From: Paenibacillus sophorae
GTDB taxonomy: Bacteria; Bacillota; Bacilli; Paenibacillales; Paenibacillaceae
Direction of reading: 5' to 3'
DNA: 64,000 nt
Assembly (NCBI RefSeq): GCF_018966525.1
Contig: NZ_CP076607.1
Span: 4,278,001-4,342,000 of the forward strand
In this document: positions 25,686 to 34,297 of the stretch, one piece after another
Layout of the letters: every line of letters starts with the position of its first letter
Position numbering within the stretch: position 1 is the stretch's first letter
The notes under the pieces: generated by a model
Database searches by the model: none
What the model was told of the DNA's origin: nothing
What the model saw: only the letters and a program-made list of their open reading frames with translations
Made by a program: the position numbers and the translations under genes

Positions 25686-26174
25686 TTAGATTTTGTTTGC
25701 TCTCTCATAAACCGCGCAATATCCAAGCACAAAAATCTTAAAATTAGTGTACAATTCTTCAATTGAATTTGCCGAATTCATAATTGACGGCGTTCCACAA
25801 AACATAGGGAACTGAAATTCTTTTGAATATCCATTCTCATCCATGAAAGTTGTAAATGCATTCAAAAGATCCATGAGATAGGCAGATTCTCCATTTTGAT
25901 TTTTAAACATATAGTGAGTTTCAATTCCAAGCATGTAGAGCTTACTTTTTCTATCATATGTAATGTCAATATCATTCATTGTGTAGATACTTGCACTCTT
26001 ACCCGTTAAATCGTCCCATGATTGAAGACCCCATACATGCTTCAGAGAACCAACATTAAATTCATTATCTTCGTAATCTGGATATAGTTTCTTACACTTT
26101 TTTACCTCAAAATAATGTTGTATATTCCAAAACTTATCCTCAAAATACCATTTAATTCTGTTTATAAATTTCAT
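25686..26174 (-). CDS. hypothetical protein, 162 aa
   Basis: ATG after AAGGAGATG. Aromatic-rich; contains HVWGLQSWDDLTGKSASIYT and a LLNAFTTFMDENGYSKEF helix. No known family. Confidence 0.75.
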   Translation of the reverse strand: MKFINRIKWYFEDKFWNIQHYFEVKKCKKLYPDYEDNEFNVGSLKHVWGLQSWDDLTGKSASIYTMNDIDITYDRKSKLYMLGIETHYMFKNQNGESAYLMDLLNAFTTFMDENGYSKEFQFPMFCGTPSIMNSANSIEELYTNFKIFVLGYCAVYERANKI

Positions 26175-26207
26175 TATTCATCTCCTTATGAAAGTTATAT
26201 TTCATCA

Positions 26208-27137
26208 TTAATGTGATTTGTATTTATTGAAAGTAGTCTCATTAAAATTATAATTCACATTTCCAATTACAAATGTTGATTTTTTATAAATCCCTTTTCG
26301 ATCTTTTTGTTTATAAAAATCTCCCACTAACCTAAAATTCTCGTTCAAGTAACTCTCAATCAAGCCTACGGCTACAACTGAATAATAAACCGCAACTCCT
26401 ACTTCCCCCGTATATATCTTTTCTCGTCTAACGTTGATGAACTCATCCTTATAGCCAATAGTGTTATTGTAAATTCTTAATTCTCTGGCAATCGCATCGA
26501 CAAACATAAAGTGGGGCTTATTGCTAGTAGAGAACAGCTTGTATCTTCGTGCGATATTATCATTGGATACAAATCCTTCATTAACCTGTTCTTTGTTAAA
26601 TTCTTCTTCTAAACGCTCAACTTTATTGCCTATTTTAACTATTTTTTTATCTTGCTCTAAATTCTTCTTATCCTGTTCAACCATGAAGTTTACAGTTGCT
26701 TGTAAAATTTCCAATTCTGTAGGGATTTTTATTGGCACAATATTACCAGATTCCCTCATGTCAAAATACTCATCTAATATTTGATCATATACAGACCATG
26801 AATGTTCGTCATCAAATATCTTTATTAACTTTGCATATCCTCTTTCAGATAATAGGTAGATATTTTTTGCTGCATTAATCGAATTAATTGTAAAAATCTC
26901 GCGGTCGACCAAATCGACTGCGAAATCTAATCCTTTCACATCAATAACATCTACACCGTCAATAAATCTTTTTCTGTTACTATTGATTGCTTCATTTACG
27001 TGCTTCAGTTCTTTCTTGTGCATTTCAGCGATATGCTTCGCAAGCATTGCTCTTTTGTCTATCCCGAAACCACCCGATATATGTGGAATTGTTTTTCCAC
27101 GAACAATCACATTATTATTAATAGCTAAATTCTCCAA
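26208..27137 (-). CDS. ORF6N-domain antirepressor-like protein, 309 aa
   Basis: TTG start nine bases after GAGGAG. Residues about 8-90 match the ORF6N DNA-binding domain (IPHISGGFGIDKRAMLAKHI, then INSNRKRFIDGVDVIDVKG) found in phage antirepressors and KilA-N relatives. The centre is a coiled coil; the C-terminal domain differs from the classical ones. Probably binds DNA or a repressor to switch phage genes. Confidence 0.85.
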   Translation of the reverse strand: MENLAINNNVIVRGKTIPHISGGFGIDKRAMLAKHIAEMHKKELKHVNEAINSNRKRFIDGVDVIDVKGLDFAVDLVDREIFTINSINAAKNIYLLSERGYAKLIKIFDDEHSWSVYDQILDEYFDMRESGNIVPIKIPTELEILQATVNFMVEQDKKNLEQDKKIVKIGNKVERLEEEFNKEQVNEGFVSNDNIARRYKLFSTSNKPHFMFVDAIARELRIYNNTIGYKDEFINVRREKIYTGEVGVAVYYSVVAVGLIESYLNENFRLVGDFYKQKDRKGIYKKSTFVIGNVNYNFNETTFNKYKSH

Positions 27138-27173
27138 ATATCTATCTCCTCATATTTTGATTAAATCACGATT

Positions 27174-27290
27174 TTATGACCCAAAATGCTCCAACTGGTT
27201 ATTCTCCAGTATTTCAATCTCACGCTCACTAAACCCAACGTCATTGAGTCTCAGGAGCATCTTACTGACCTCTTTATTACTTACTGTCAT
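27174..27290 (-). CDS. small acidic protein, 38 aa
   Basis: ATG inside the end of the upstream gene, behind GAAGG. Begins MTVSNKEVSKMLLRLNDVGF. Short, but bounded by a boundary element after its stop, as the other cassettes are. Confidence 0.5.
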   Translation of the reverse strand: MTVSNKEVSKMLLRLNDVGFSEREIEILENNQLEHFGS

Positions 27291-27882
27291 TCCTTCTTTC
27301 AACAAATCGTGGGAGCCTTACAATGGTTCCTACGATGTCCCTGGCCCTGCCCTCGTTGTAATAGATCTTATTCCCTCTTACGAATTTCCAATCGCTCAAG
27401 CAAACAACTTTTCCATTCTTCCAATACGTCATATTGTGCTTGAAGTCAAATTGATTGATCACCTCTTCCGGCTTTCCAATCCATTGAGTAATGATCTGGT
27501 ATCTCCCAAGTGAGATTGCATTTTGAGTAATAGTCATATTGATGTCTTTGTACAATCCACCGCTTCGTAAATCGCCTTTGTAGGTTGTTTGGTTCAAGAA
27601 ATACTCCCTAAGTCGTTCACCCAAATAATCCGACTCTACAAAAAAATCATAATCCTTCGGTTCCTTACCATGATAAAGACTGTAAATGCAGCCACCAGAG
27701 ATGTATGACTTATCAAAGAATTCTTTTCGCAATCCTTCTGGTAGCAACTTAATTAGGTCATCTTTGACATATAGAAGCTCATTATTGATCTTATTAATCT
27801 TCTCATTATGTATTTGTTCTGGTGTTTTATATGCATTCTTAAAGATTCCCATCTTCAATAACAATTGTTTAATTCGTTTCAT
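27277..27882 (-). CDS. nucleotidyltransferase-fold protein, 201 aa
   Basis: YISGGCIYSLYHGKEPKDYD places GG (63-64) and DYD (77-79) as in poly(A)-polymerase-head and CCA-adding enzymes. Shorter relative of the N-terminal part of the 402-aa protein at 3545-4753. Substrate unknown. ATG after GGGGAG. Confidence 0.75.
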   Translation of the reverse strand: MKRIKQLLLKMGIFKNAYKTPEQIHNEKINKINNELLYVKDDLIKLLPEGLRKEFFDKSYISGGCIYSLYHGKEPKDYDFFVESDYLGERLREYFLNQTTYKGDLRSGGLYKDINMTITQNAISLGRYQIITQWIGKPEEVINQFDFKHNMTYWKNGKVVCLSDWKFVRGNKIYYNEGRARDIVGTIVRLPRFVERRNDSK

Positions 27883-27923
27883 TCTATTCTCCCCTCAAAA
27901 TTCTTGATCAAATTCTCCATTTA

Positions 27924-28331
27924 TCAAGTTTTTTGTTCATCTTCATCTTCAATGTCATCCTCAGTTTCGTTATAATATTCATCCAACGAATAATATCCCG
28001 TATTGCTTCCACTGTCTAGCAATCTTTTCTCATGGACGCATGACTTAATGAAGTCAAACAGACAATCATCACACACATTGATTACGAACTCACTTCCGTC
28101 CATCTTACTACCATAGCCAGCACGATAATGGTTTGGAGAAAGCTCCCATACTTCGTTTTGTAGATACCATTCAGAATGATTATCGTCTAGTGAATACTTT
28201 GTTTCTTTGCCGCATTTGTCACAAATATGAGTATGTAAAACCCCACATTCTTTTTCATGTTCGGTGCATTGGTATTCATTAGAGAATGTCTCGTTGCATT
28301 TTTCGCATTCATATGTATTATTAATTTTCAT
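27924..28331 (-). CDS. C2H2-type zinc-finger protein, 135 aa
   Basis: Opens with YECEKCNETFSNEYQCTEHE (finger as in 18046-18528), followed by CDKC and a later CDDC pair, so it can hold two metal sites. Very acidic tail. The ATG overlaps its neighbour's TGA. Confidence 0.75.
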   Translation of the reverse strand: MKINNTYECEKCNETFSNEYQCTEHEKECGVLHTHICDKCGKETKYSLDDNHSEWYLQNEVWELSPNHYRAGYGSKMDGSEFVINVCDDCLFDFIKSCVHEKRLLDSGSNTGYYSLDEYYNETEDDIEDEDEQKT

Positions 28332-28616
28332 TCATTCGCTCTCTTTCTTGTTTTTATTCTTATGCATTTCCTTGAATCTCTCACTTGCTGCCTGTTTTTG
28401 CTCATCGCTCATATTTCTTTCTTTGCCTGTTCTAAAGGACACTTGATTAAACTTTAGATCTTTATAATAATGACCTCCATCCGAATCAACTTTATAGGCT
28501 TCTGCACCTACTTTACGCAATTTTGTAATGATTGTTTGCTGTAGTGTGTACACAGACCACGTTTTGCAGTCATCGTCGGAGCGAATTATTGTTTCTCGTT
28601 CTTCTGCTGTTGCCAT
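28332..28616 (-). CDS. hypothetical protein, 94 aa
   Basis: ATG with AAGGGAT 11 bases away. Basic, helical; TWSVYTLQQTIITKLRKVGA then a Lys-rich tail (KEMHKNKNKKESE). No known family. Confidence 0.7.
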   Translation of the reverse strand: MATAEERETIIRSDDDCKTWSVYTLQQTIITKLRKVGAEAYKVDSDGGHYYKDLKFNQVSFRTGKERNMSDEQKQAASERFKEMHKNKNKKESE

Positions 28617-28658
28617 ATGTATTAATCATCCCTTCTGTTTAATGATGAAAGTTTCATT

Positions 28659-29315
28659 TTATTCGACTATTTCTAACTTTACTTTTTTGCTTCTGTTGGC
28701 AAATCCAGATATATCAACACCATCAATAGTTATTTTTGTACTATATTCTTCTCGAACGATCTCCATTTTACCGATGATAGAGGTATTGACATATTGCTCA
28801 AAGTTTTTAACAAATCCTTCAATATCGCCAAACTTATATTCTTCATGTTCTTCGTATTCATTAAGATTAAATCTGAAGTTAATAAGATGTTCCCCTTCAC
28901 CTGAAGCTTCCCACATTTGATGAACATTTAGCTCAATACCAAATCTCTCGTTGACCTCTTTAATAATTCTCTCGCTAAATTGGAAGAAGTCACCGTAGTG
29001 CCTAACTGCCTGTTCAATATCACTAAAACGGTGATAATAATAATTCCACTCTCCTTCGCCAATCTGAAAAGAGAAATCGCAAATATCTGAATCTAGTGAA
29101 ACTAGGTAGCCACCATCATCTAGATCTGTTTTAACTTTAATATCAACATATTCAGGAAGTGAGCTTCGAAATTTTTTATAAATGTTTTCTATACTTAAGC
29201 CATTTTCATCTTCTACTGAATCAACTTGTTTAACATATGTATTTTTTAAATATTCTATCAACTCGTCTTCACTCAAAAATTCCGTACCATCGATCTTAGA
29301 AATATATTTCTTCAT
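28659..29315 (-). CDS. hypothetical acidic protein, 218 aa
   Basis: ATG after GGAGG. N-terminal YISKIDGTEFLSEDELIEYL, then an acidic beta-rich domain. The tail KKVKLEIVE resembles that of the zinc-finger protein at 18046. No known family. Confidence 0.75.
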   Translation of the reverse strand: MKKYISKIDGTEFLSEDELIEYLKNTYVKQVDSVEDENGLSIENIYKKFRSSLPEYVDIKVKTDLDDGGYLVSLDSDICDFSFQIGEGEWNYYYHRFSDIEQAVRHYGDFFQFSERIIKEVNERFGIELNVHQMWEASGEGEHLINFRFNLNEYEEHEEYKFGDIEGFVKNFEQYVNTSIIGKMEIVREEYSTKITIDGVDISGFANRSKKVKLEIVE

Positions 29316-29356
29316 GCGTTTCCTCCATTTATTTTTAAGTGAAATGCTGATTTTAT

Positions 29357-29518
29357 TTACTCTTCGACAAGCATTTTAATTTCCCATTTACGCCCATCTT
29401 TGTCGGTTATGGTTGCTACGGCAGTATTTTCAATCAAATGTGTGCCAGTCATCTGTGCCTTCTTGCCAAAGAACTTTGTAAGTTGATTATAAAAATAGAT
29501 TGAATTATTTGCGTCCAT
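29357..29518 (-). CDS. small hypothetical protein, 53 aa
   Basis: ATG at 29518 inside the end of the upstream gene, behind GGAAGGATGG. Beta-rich tail ATITDKDGRKWEIKMLVEE. Confidence 0.7.
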   Translation of the reverse strand: MDANNSIYFYNQLTKFFGKKAQMTGTHLIENTAVATITDKDGRKWEIKMLVEE

Positions 29519-29768
29519 ACCAACACCATCCTTCCGGTTCATCTTCTCCTAATTTCCAATCATCATTTTCACATGCTTCACAACCAGGACATGGACAATA
29601 ATCATCTACATCAACCGCATATCCAATTTGACCAGTTCCATTACAGAGATTCATTGCCTGATTGGAACTCAAATCGACACCAATATAATAGCCTTTTCCT
29701 CTTATATTCATGTTAGATTGCTGAATCTGAATTTTACTACCATTCGCAAGCACGATTTCATCCACCAA
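29505..29768 (-). CDS. Cys-rich acidic protein, 87 aa
   Basis: TTG start after AAGAAGGTG. CPCPGCEACEN carries four cysteines in eight residues, a likely metal site, followed by an acidic, Trp-rich tail. Confidence 0.7.
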   Translation of the reverse strand: MVDEIVLANGSKIQIQQSNMNIRGKGYYIGVDLSSNQAMNLCNGTGQIGYAVDVDDYCPCPGCEACENDDWKLGEDEPEGWCWYGRK

Positions 29769-29801
29769 CTACACACCTTCTTTCCTGATAAATGATCCAT
29801 T

Positions 29802-30026
29802 TTACTGGGACAAAATTTTGGCAATATGATGCAAAGACTCACTCAGACGCAAAGAACCATCGACTGTTTTCTTAACGATTTCAGTAGTAGCTAAAATCTG
29901 TTCCTCCAGCAATTTATCTTTTACGGCTTGGATAAAGTTATTTCGACCTCCATTTAATTCAATATACTCTTGATAAGTTAGACTTCCCAAAACTTCCTTT
30001 TCAATTTCGCTTCTATTTTTAGACAT
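29802..30026 (-). CDS. helical protein, 74 aa
   Basis: ATG after AAAGGAG. Begins MSKNRSEIEKEVLGSLTYQE; looks all-helical. No known family. Confidence 0.75.
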   Translation of the reverse strand: MSKNRSEIEKEVLGSLTYQEYIELNGGRNNFIQAVKDKLLEEQILATTEIVKKTVDGSLRLSESLHHIAKILSQ

Positions 30027-30058
30027 TGCCTATCTCCTTTCTAAATGAAATATCAATT

Positions 30059-30424
30059 TTATCTGCTTAATAACTTTGCCGCTACTCCATGCAGATTGTT
30101 GACTTTTTGTATCTCCTTCTTCAAAATTCTTTTAAATTCATTTTGGTCACTCACATCTGAAATTCCTTTATAGGAGAAATATGAATAACCTCTTTCGAAT
30201 TTCCCTTCAGCAGAGAATTCGACTATATATTTGTAATCATCTTTCCCCAATAGTACATTTGTGGTGACAACTACGTATTTTTTGTCTTTGTGAAAACAAC
30301 TAATCTCAATTGATTCTGGATAGTAAAGTTTATATCCGTAATCAATGTAAAACTGCATGTCTCCGATAATTTCTATGCTCTCTGTTTTAATTACTTTGGG
30401 ATCAATCTTATTCTGATTATTCAT
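30059..30424 (-). CDS. hypothetical protein, 121 aa
   Basis: The ATG at 30424, behind GGAAAAG, is chosen; the longer frame runs back through its neighbour. Beta-rich centre and a basic C-terminal helix. Confidence 0.75.
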   Translation of the reverse strand: MNNQNKIDPKVIKTESIEIIGDMQFYIDYGYKLYYPESIEISCFHKDKKYVVVTTNVLLGKDDYKYIVEFSAEGKFERGYSYFSYKGISDVSDQNEFKRILKKEIQKVNNLHGVAAKLLSR

Positions 30425-30665
30425 TTTTATCTTTTCCTTTCCAGCCATTAATCCATCCAACCAGCCCCTTAGACGAATAAGAAATTTCACCACCAAACAA
30501 ACCGCACCAGACCAACGAACCACCTACACAGGTTAAAATCCAGAAGTATGCCCAAGCAAAACCACCACTCATCTCAACTGTTACATTGGGATATAGAATG
30601 CTGAAGACTATAAATGGAATTGCTAAGAAAAACAAAAACCAGTTGTTCTTAAAATAATTTTTCAT
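30417..30665 (-). CDS. two-span membrane protein, 82 aa
   Basis: Two hydrophobic segments: WFLFFLAIPFIVFSILYP and AWAYFWILTCVGGSLVWCGL. ATG at 30665 (a TTG at 30671 is also possible) after GGAG. Overlaps the next gene by 8 bases. Confidence 0.7.
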   Translation of the reverse strand: MKNYFKNNWFLFFLAIPFIVFSILYPNVTVEMSGGFAWAYFWILTCVGGSLVWCGLFGGEISYSSKGLVGWINGWKGKDKNE

Positions 30666-30781
30666 TTTCAAATTTCTCCATTCCTTAAAATTGGCCTTAA
30701 TTTGCCTTACGCACCGAAAATTACTATAACCTTCCTATGTTGATCATACAATTAACTCCTTGTTTCACCATTGGTTGCAGT

Positions 30782-30810
30782 TTGTAGAAATCAAATCAAA
30801 TATGTATGAT
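30782..30810 (+). promoter_or_regulatory. plus-strand promoter for the 47-aa gene
   Basis: -35 TTGTAG (30782-30787), 17-bp spacer, -10 TATGAT (30805-30810). The gene begins 30 bases downstream. Confidence 0.5.
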
Positions 30811-30839
30811 TAAAATAACTTAATGAGGAGGTGTTAAAT

Positions 30840-30983
30840 ATGGTACAAACCATTTATCAAATGATCAATAAGAAAACAAACGCTCGTACTGAATGTACCA
30901 AAAAATACATTCAGAAATGGACCAAACTTGGTTTTGAAATCGAATCAACGCGCTTTGGAAAACTATTGGATGAGGAGGTGTAA
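30840..30983 (+). CDS. small basic protein on the plus strand, 47 aa
   Basis: ATG after GAGGAGGTG. Begins MVQTIYQMINKKTNARTECT, Lys/Thr-rich, ends LLDEEV. One of only four plus-strand genes in the window; with its own promoter and terminator it forms a stand-alone unit that may be expressed in the lysogen. Confidence 0.75.
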   Translation: MVQTIYQMINKKTNARTECTKKYIQKWTKLGFEIESTRFGKLLDEEV

Positions 30984-30993
30984 CCTCCTTTTC
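30973..30993 (+). terminator. terminator of the 47-aa gene
   Basis: AGGAGGT-GTA-ACCTCCT stem followed by TTTCT. The stem contains the end of the coding sequence and its TAA stop. Confidence 0.7.
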
Positions 30994-31010
30994 TGCGTGA
31001 AATCCTTATT

Positions 31011-31247
31011 TTATGGTTCGATATATTTGCTTACTTCTTCATATGTATCAAACATGCATCCTGAATCTTGAACAATTTCTTCTCCTTCTTGATTCAGATA
31101 CTCAAAGTCAACATCCAAGATTGCATGTTGTTTCATTAATCTAACCAAAACTTCTCTTCGAATCTCATGACCTTCTTCAATTAGATTTCCCTTGTGATAC
31201 AAGCCTTCCCAATCATTTAAACCAACGACAATGAATTTGTTTTCCAT
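31011..31247 (-). CDS. hypothetical acidic protein, 78 aa
   Basis: ATG at 31247 after AGAGGTGG. Begins MENKFIVVGLNDWEGLYHKG. Convergent with the plus-strand 47-aa gene. Confidence 0.75.
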   Translation of the reverse strand: MENKFIVVGLNDWEGLYHKGNLIEEGHEIRREVLVRLMKQHAILDVDFEYLNQEGEEIVQDSGCMFDTYEEVSKYIEP

Positions 31248-31258
31248 TTTAACCACCT

Positions 31259-31525
31259 CTACATTGTTTTGTTGTACATATATTTCATTTCTTCTTCTAA
31301 TGATTCATATCCAAATCTATGTTTTGTTTGTGGAAAGATAACCTTACTAAAGGCTAATCCACAATGCTGAATTGTAAGAATAATTTTATGATCAACGTCT
31401 TTACCGCCTGTTTCCTCTTTTTCATAAAGAAGACTAACCGTAAAGATTGGAGGTTCTTCATTGTCTTTATATTTTTCATTAACGATTTTGTCTACTTGTG
31501 TTTGAACACACTCAAAAATATCCAC
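31259..31525 (-). CDS. hypothetical protein, 88 aa
   Basis: GTG start after AAGGAGA. Acidic; begins MDIFECVQTQVDKIVNEKYK. No known family. Confidence 0.75.
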   Translation of the reverse strand: MDIFECVQTQVDKIVNEKYKDNEEPPIFTVSLLYEKEETGGKDVDHKIILTIQHCGLAFSKVIFPQTKHRFGYESLEEEMKYMYNKTM

Positions 31526-31547
31526 TATTCGCCTGTCTCCTTCTGTT

Positions 31548-31772
31548 TCATTTATACACCACTCTTAAATTGCCATCATACGGACTACACAATCCTTCAT
31601 CTTCCATGCGCTGCATGATGTGCATACTGGCATACCAATTAAGACCGAATACTCTATTGATCCATCCGTATGTGATTGTGCCGTTTTGAATGGCTTTGTT
31701 TACGACTTGTTCATAAATTAAATCGGACTTATCAATTGAGTTGTCCATGTATTCCTGGGTAAATTCTATCAT
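31548..31772 (-). CDS. winged-helix protein resembling the FtsK gamma domain, 74 aa
   Basis: GWINRVFGLNWYASMHIMQR followed by MEDEGLCSPYDGNLRVV closely follows the FtsK/SpoIIIE gamma winged helix (helix, recognition helix, wing). In FtsK this domain reads polar DNA motifs; stand-alone phage copies probably act as regulators. ATG after AGGAG. Confidence 0.7.
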   Translation of the reverse strand: MIEFTQEYMDNSIDKSDLIYEQVVNKAIQNGTITYGWINRVFGLNWYASMHIMQRMEDEGLCSPYDGNLRVVYK

Positions 31773-31782
31773 TGGCTATCTC

Positions 31783-32025
31783 CTATTGATATTGGATTTT
31801 ATCAATTCGTTTTTGAAGTTTCTGCTTTGCTCTACGCTTCTTAGTGCGTTGCTGAATCTTTTGTAGGCGCTGAATTTCTGAACTTTTTTCAATTACCTCT
31901 ACAAAGCGTTTGCCGTCTACTTCAATTGGTTTAACTTCAATGCTATTAGTTACTTCGACAATATCGTTTTGCTGAACCAAAGACTTTTCTTTCTTCTTAA
32001 ACAGATTTCTAAGACAAAATGCCAT
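31783..32025 (-). CDS. basic coiled-coil protein, 80 aa
   Basis: Basic N-terminus (LFKKKEKS) and a highly basic C-terminal coiled coil (QQRTKKRRAKQKLQKRIDKI). Possibly binds nucleic acid. ATG after AAAGGAG. Confidence 0.75.
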   Translation of the reverse strand: MAFCLRNLFKKKEKSLVQQNDIVEVTNSIEVKPIEVDGKRFVEVIEKSSEIQRLQKIQQRTKKRRAKQKLQKRIDKIQYQ

Positions 32026-32080
32026 ATTATTATTCTCCTTTTATTTTTATTTTCTTAATCAAATACGAATTATATAATTA

Positions 32081-32109
32081 TTGAAAAAAATTAATTTACA
32101 TGGTATAAT
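32081..32109 (+). promoter_or_regulatory. plus-strand promoter
   Basis: -35 TTGAAA (32081-32086), 17-bp spacer, -10 TATAAT (32104-32109). Consensus-like, reads into the 65-aa regulator. Confidence 0.75.
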
Positions 32110-32144
32110 CTTCTTCCAATCTTGGGGAAGAAAGGGTGTTGTGC

Positions 32145-32342
32145 GTGGCTACTCTTTATAAAACACACGAACGTGCATTATTGGATTGGGCAAGCGATAA
32201 GGTTTCCGATCCTGTAGAGATGGGTAAAATTGCTCCATTGATTGCTCAATCACTGAATCGAACCGAATGTGCAATTCGGAAGCAAATTGAAGAGCGTAAG
32301 AAAGCCAAAGGTCACAGGGAATTCTTCTGGGCTAACACATAA
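32145..32342 (+). CDS. small Myb/SANT-like DNA-binding protein, 65 aa
   Basis: GTG start (two other in-frame starts at 32136 and 32139) behind GAAAGGG. APLIAQSLNRTECAIRKQIE resembles the N-terminal Myb-like helix-turn-helix of the RsfA-type protein at 50405-50893 (ASQLNRTQAACGFRWN). Independent plus-strand unit with its own promoter and terminator; a regulator expressed in the lysogen is likely. Confidence 0.75.
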   Translation: MATLYKTHERALLDWASDKVSDPVEMGKIAPLIAQSLNRTECAIRKQIEERKKAKGHREFFWANT

Positions 32343-32349
32343 ACTCAAT

Positions 32350-32376
32350 TTCTCCCCTTCATGGGGAGTTTTTATT
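32350..32376 (+). terminator. intrinsic terminator
   Basis: CTCCCC-TTCAT-GGGGAG stem followed by TTTTTATTTT, directly after the Myb-like gene. Confidence 0.85.
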
Positions 32377-32548
32377 TTGTCTTTCTTAATTCATCCACCA
32401 ATTGCTGCACCTTCAGGCCATATTCCTTTCGACTATCCAGTGATGCAGCAATGATGTTGTTTACATCCCATTTATTCTGTTTAATATCGTTCAGGATTTT
32501 TTCAATTGGCGTTTCTGCTATGTATTTTATAGTGTTAAGTCTGTTCAT
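32372..32548 (-). CDS. small helical protein, 58 aa
   Basis: ATG at 32548 inside the end of the upstream gene. Begins MNRLNTIKYIAETPIEKILN. Its own ribosome site is weak (GGAAT), consistent with coupled translation. Confidence 0.65.
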   Translation of the reverse strand: MNRLNTIKYIAETPIEKILNDIKQNKWDVNNIIAASLDSRKEYGLKVQQLVDELRKTK

Positions 32549-32738
32549 GACAATCATATTCCAAATTCACAATCTCAAATTCTATATTTAGTGCTTTTAG
32601 TACATTCATCAGTAATCCTTTGTTCACTTCACTATATTCACTTACCAATTTATCATTAACAAAAATTCTTGTGCCATATTCTCCACTAAAAGGGTCTCCC
32701 TTTGTATAATCCCAATCCTGAAAAAATATCTTATCCAT
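32535..32738 (-). CDS. small acidic protein, 67 aa
   Basis: The ATG at 32738 follows AAAAGGAG. Begins MDKIFFQDWDYTKGDPFSGE. No known family. Confidence 0.75.
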   Translation of the reverse strand: MDKIFFQDWDYTKGDPFSGEYGTRIFVNDKLVSEYSEVNKGLLMNVLKALNIEFEIVNLEYDCHEQT

Positions 32739-32774
32739 TACTTCTTCTCCTTTTCTCATAAAATAACAGTTTGA

Positions 32775-33011
32775 TCAAATTAACACTTCATGTATCATAA
32801 GTCTCTTATCGTATTGTTTCTTTGTTAATTCATACAATACATAGTAATTTGGTGTGTCTATTACATATCCGGTAATTAAATAATATCTAGGAACATTTCC
32901 ATCTGGAACAATGACGTGTCTGTTTATTTCAGAAAATAGTGGTGAACTGATTAACTTTCTTGACGGAATTCCCTTAATTTCCTCTTTAGTTAGGTGATTA
33001 ATCAGCTTCAT
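32775..33011 (-). CDS. hypothetical protein, 78 aa
   Basis: ATG at 33011, within the end of the upstream 49-aa gene, with a modest GGAT site. Begins MKLINHLTKEEIKGIPSRKL. Confidence 0.7.
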   Translation of the reverse strand: MKLINHLTKEEIKGIPSRKLISSPLFSEINRHVIVPDGNVPRYYLITGYVIDTPNYYVLYELTKKQYDKRLMIHEVLI

Positions 33012-33147
33012 ATTGATCCATTTTTCTTTCAACATCGTCTTTAATATCTTTCAATTTATCTCTAAACTCAATCATGTCACTGTACGTCAAAACATCGTCT
33101 TCATAATCCATAAGAAGTTCTTTGAAAATATCTAAATTAACAGACAT
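32998..33147 (-). CDS. small acidic helical protein, 49 aa
   Basis: ATG after AAGGAGCG. Begins MSVNLDIFKELLMDYEDDVL. Overlaps the next gene by 14 bases. Confidence 0.75.
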   Translation of the reverse strand: MSVNLDIFKELLMDYEDDVLTYSDMIEFRDKLKDIKDDVERKMDQYEAD

Positions 33148-33169
33148 AATTATCGCTCCTTGATCAATT

Positions 33170-33700
33170 TTAGACTTCTTCGTTCTCAGTTTTGATTATG
33201 AATTCAATGATTTTTACGGCTTTATCAAAATCATAATTAACAACTTTATAATCAAACTTTTTATCTCTGAACTTGATACCATCTTGAGTAATGCGACTTA
33301 GAATTTTATCCACACTATCACCACGTTTTTGCATTCTTTTAATTCTCGTACTCTTGTCAACTTTAATATAGATTGTGATGAACTCAATGTCTTTAGTTTT
33401 TTGCTTGAGGTCAACAATTCCATCAGGATCACAAACATATATATCCGTGTTATAAAGCTGATTTTTTGTACTAAAGTAATGATTCCCTTCAATTAACGAG
33501 TAAGCCGCAATTTCGCCTTTACTCTTAAATTCTTCATATTCTTCAGCAGTGCAGAACATATGTCCATACTCATTTTCATAGCGTGGTTGACGAGTTGTAT
33601 ATGATTGAAGGACATTATATCCTTTCGTTTCTAGGTGTTTAGCAATCTCTGTTTTTCCCGCTCCAGAGTAAGCCATTAAAATATACAATTTCTTCTTCAT
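33170..33700 (-). CDS. guanylate-kinase-like protein, 176 aa
   Basis: A P-loop near the N-terminus (LMAYSGAGKTEIAKHL) and the guanylate-kinase block SYTTRQPRYENEYGHMF are present; the family's FxxxxxGxFxE region is represented by SKGEIAAYSLIEGNHYF. Such enzymes phosphorylate (d)GMP, or in phages other deoxynucleotides. The ATG overlaps the 3D-domain gene's stop. Confidence 0.8.
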   Translation of the reverse strand: MKKKLYILMAYSGAGKTEIAKHLETKGYNVLQSYTTRQPRYENEYGHMFCTAEEYEEFKSKGEIAAYSLIEGNHYFSTKNQLYNTDIYVCDPDGIVDLKQKTKDIEFITIYIKVDKSTRIKRMQKRGDSVDKILSRITQDGIKFRDKKFDYKVVNYDFDKAVKIIEFIIKTENEEV

Positions 33701-34275
33701 CAAATCTTCCCTTTCCCCATTTTGATAATTCTAACCTTTAAATTCCTAACGCCAAAGTTTAATGCTTCTTTATGACTTTCTATGTATAAATCCAAACGTC
33801 TGCCACGAATTGCGGAGCCAGAATCGGTAATTGTTCTAATCCCAACGGACTCAATTTCAATAACCGTTCCTATTGGCAAGATGTTTAAATCTGCGCTAAC
33901 TGTGCGCCCTTCTTTGACCTTTTCTCCAGATTTGGTAATCCTATAACCTTTATCTCCTGGACTTTTACCTGTGGATTGTACACCAGAATCATAGGCAGTT
34001 ATTCTGTACGTCGTCCAATTATCATTATTCTTCTTTTTATTAATTATTTTTTCAGCAGTTTTCTTCGTTTCTGATTCAGTCTTAAGTTTATTTACCATTC
34101 CAACTTGCTTAATATGTATTTGTTTTTCTTCTCTTTCGTCGTCCTTAACGGCTTGAGCAACTTGATTAATCGTCACTGTGTTTTTCATTTCTTTTATTAC
34201 GTCTACGCTTTGCACTGTGTTAAAGTGTGAGCTAGGTAGTACGAATAAAAGAGAGAGTAATAATCTCTCTAGCAT
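33700..34275 (-). CDS. secreted 3D-domain protein
   Basis: An N-terminal signal sequence (MLERLLLSLLFVLPSSHFNT) is followed by a linker and a C-terminal 3D (Asp-Asp-Asp) domain: YRITAYDSGVQSTGKSPGD, then LPIGTVIEI, ITDSGSAIRGRRLDLYIES. 3D domains occur in Gram-positive wall-acting proteins such as YocH and RpfB; SPbeta's YorM has one. Probably acts on the host wall, though no separate catalytic domain is seen. AGGAGG fits the second ATG at 34275 best. Confidence 0.8.
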   Translation of the reverse strand: MLERLLLSLLFVLPSSHFNTVQSVDVIKEMKNTVTINQVAQAVKDDEREEKQIHIKQVGMVNKLKTESETKKTAEKIINKKKNNDNWTTYRITAYDSGVQSTGKSPGDKGYRITKSGEKVKEGRTVSADLNILPIGTVIEIESVGIRTITDSGSAIRGRRLDLYIESHKEALNFGVRNLKVRIIKMGKGKI

Positions 34276-34297
34276 CATAACCTCCTGATTTTAAATA

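Noticed and set aside
26983..27513. 176-codon plus-strand frame
   Set aside because: It covers the ORF6N gene's start and the nucleotidyltransferase gene's end on the other strand and shows no start signal.
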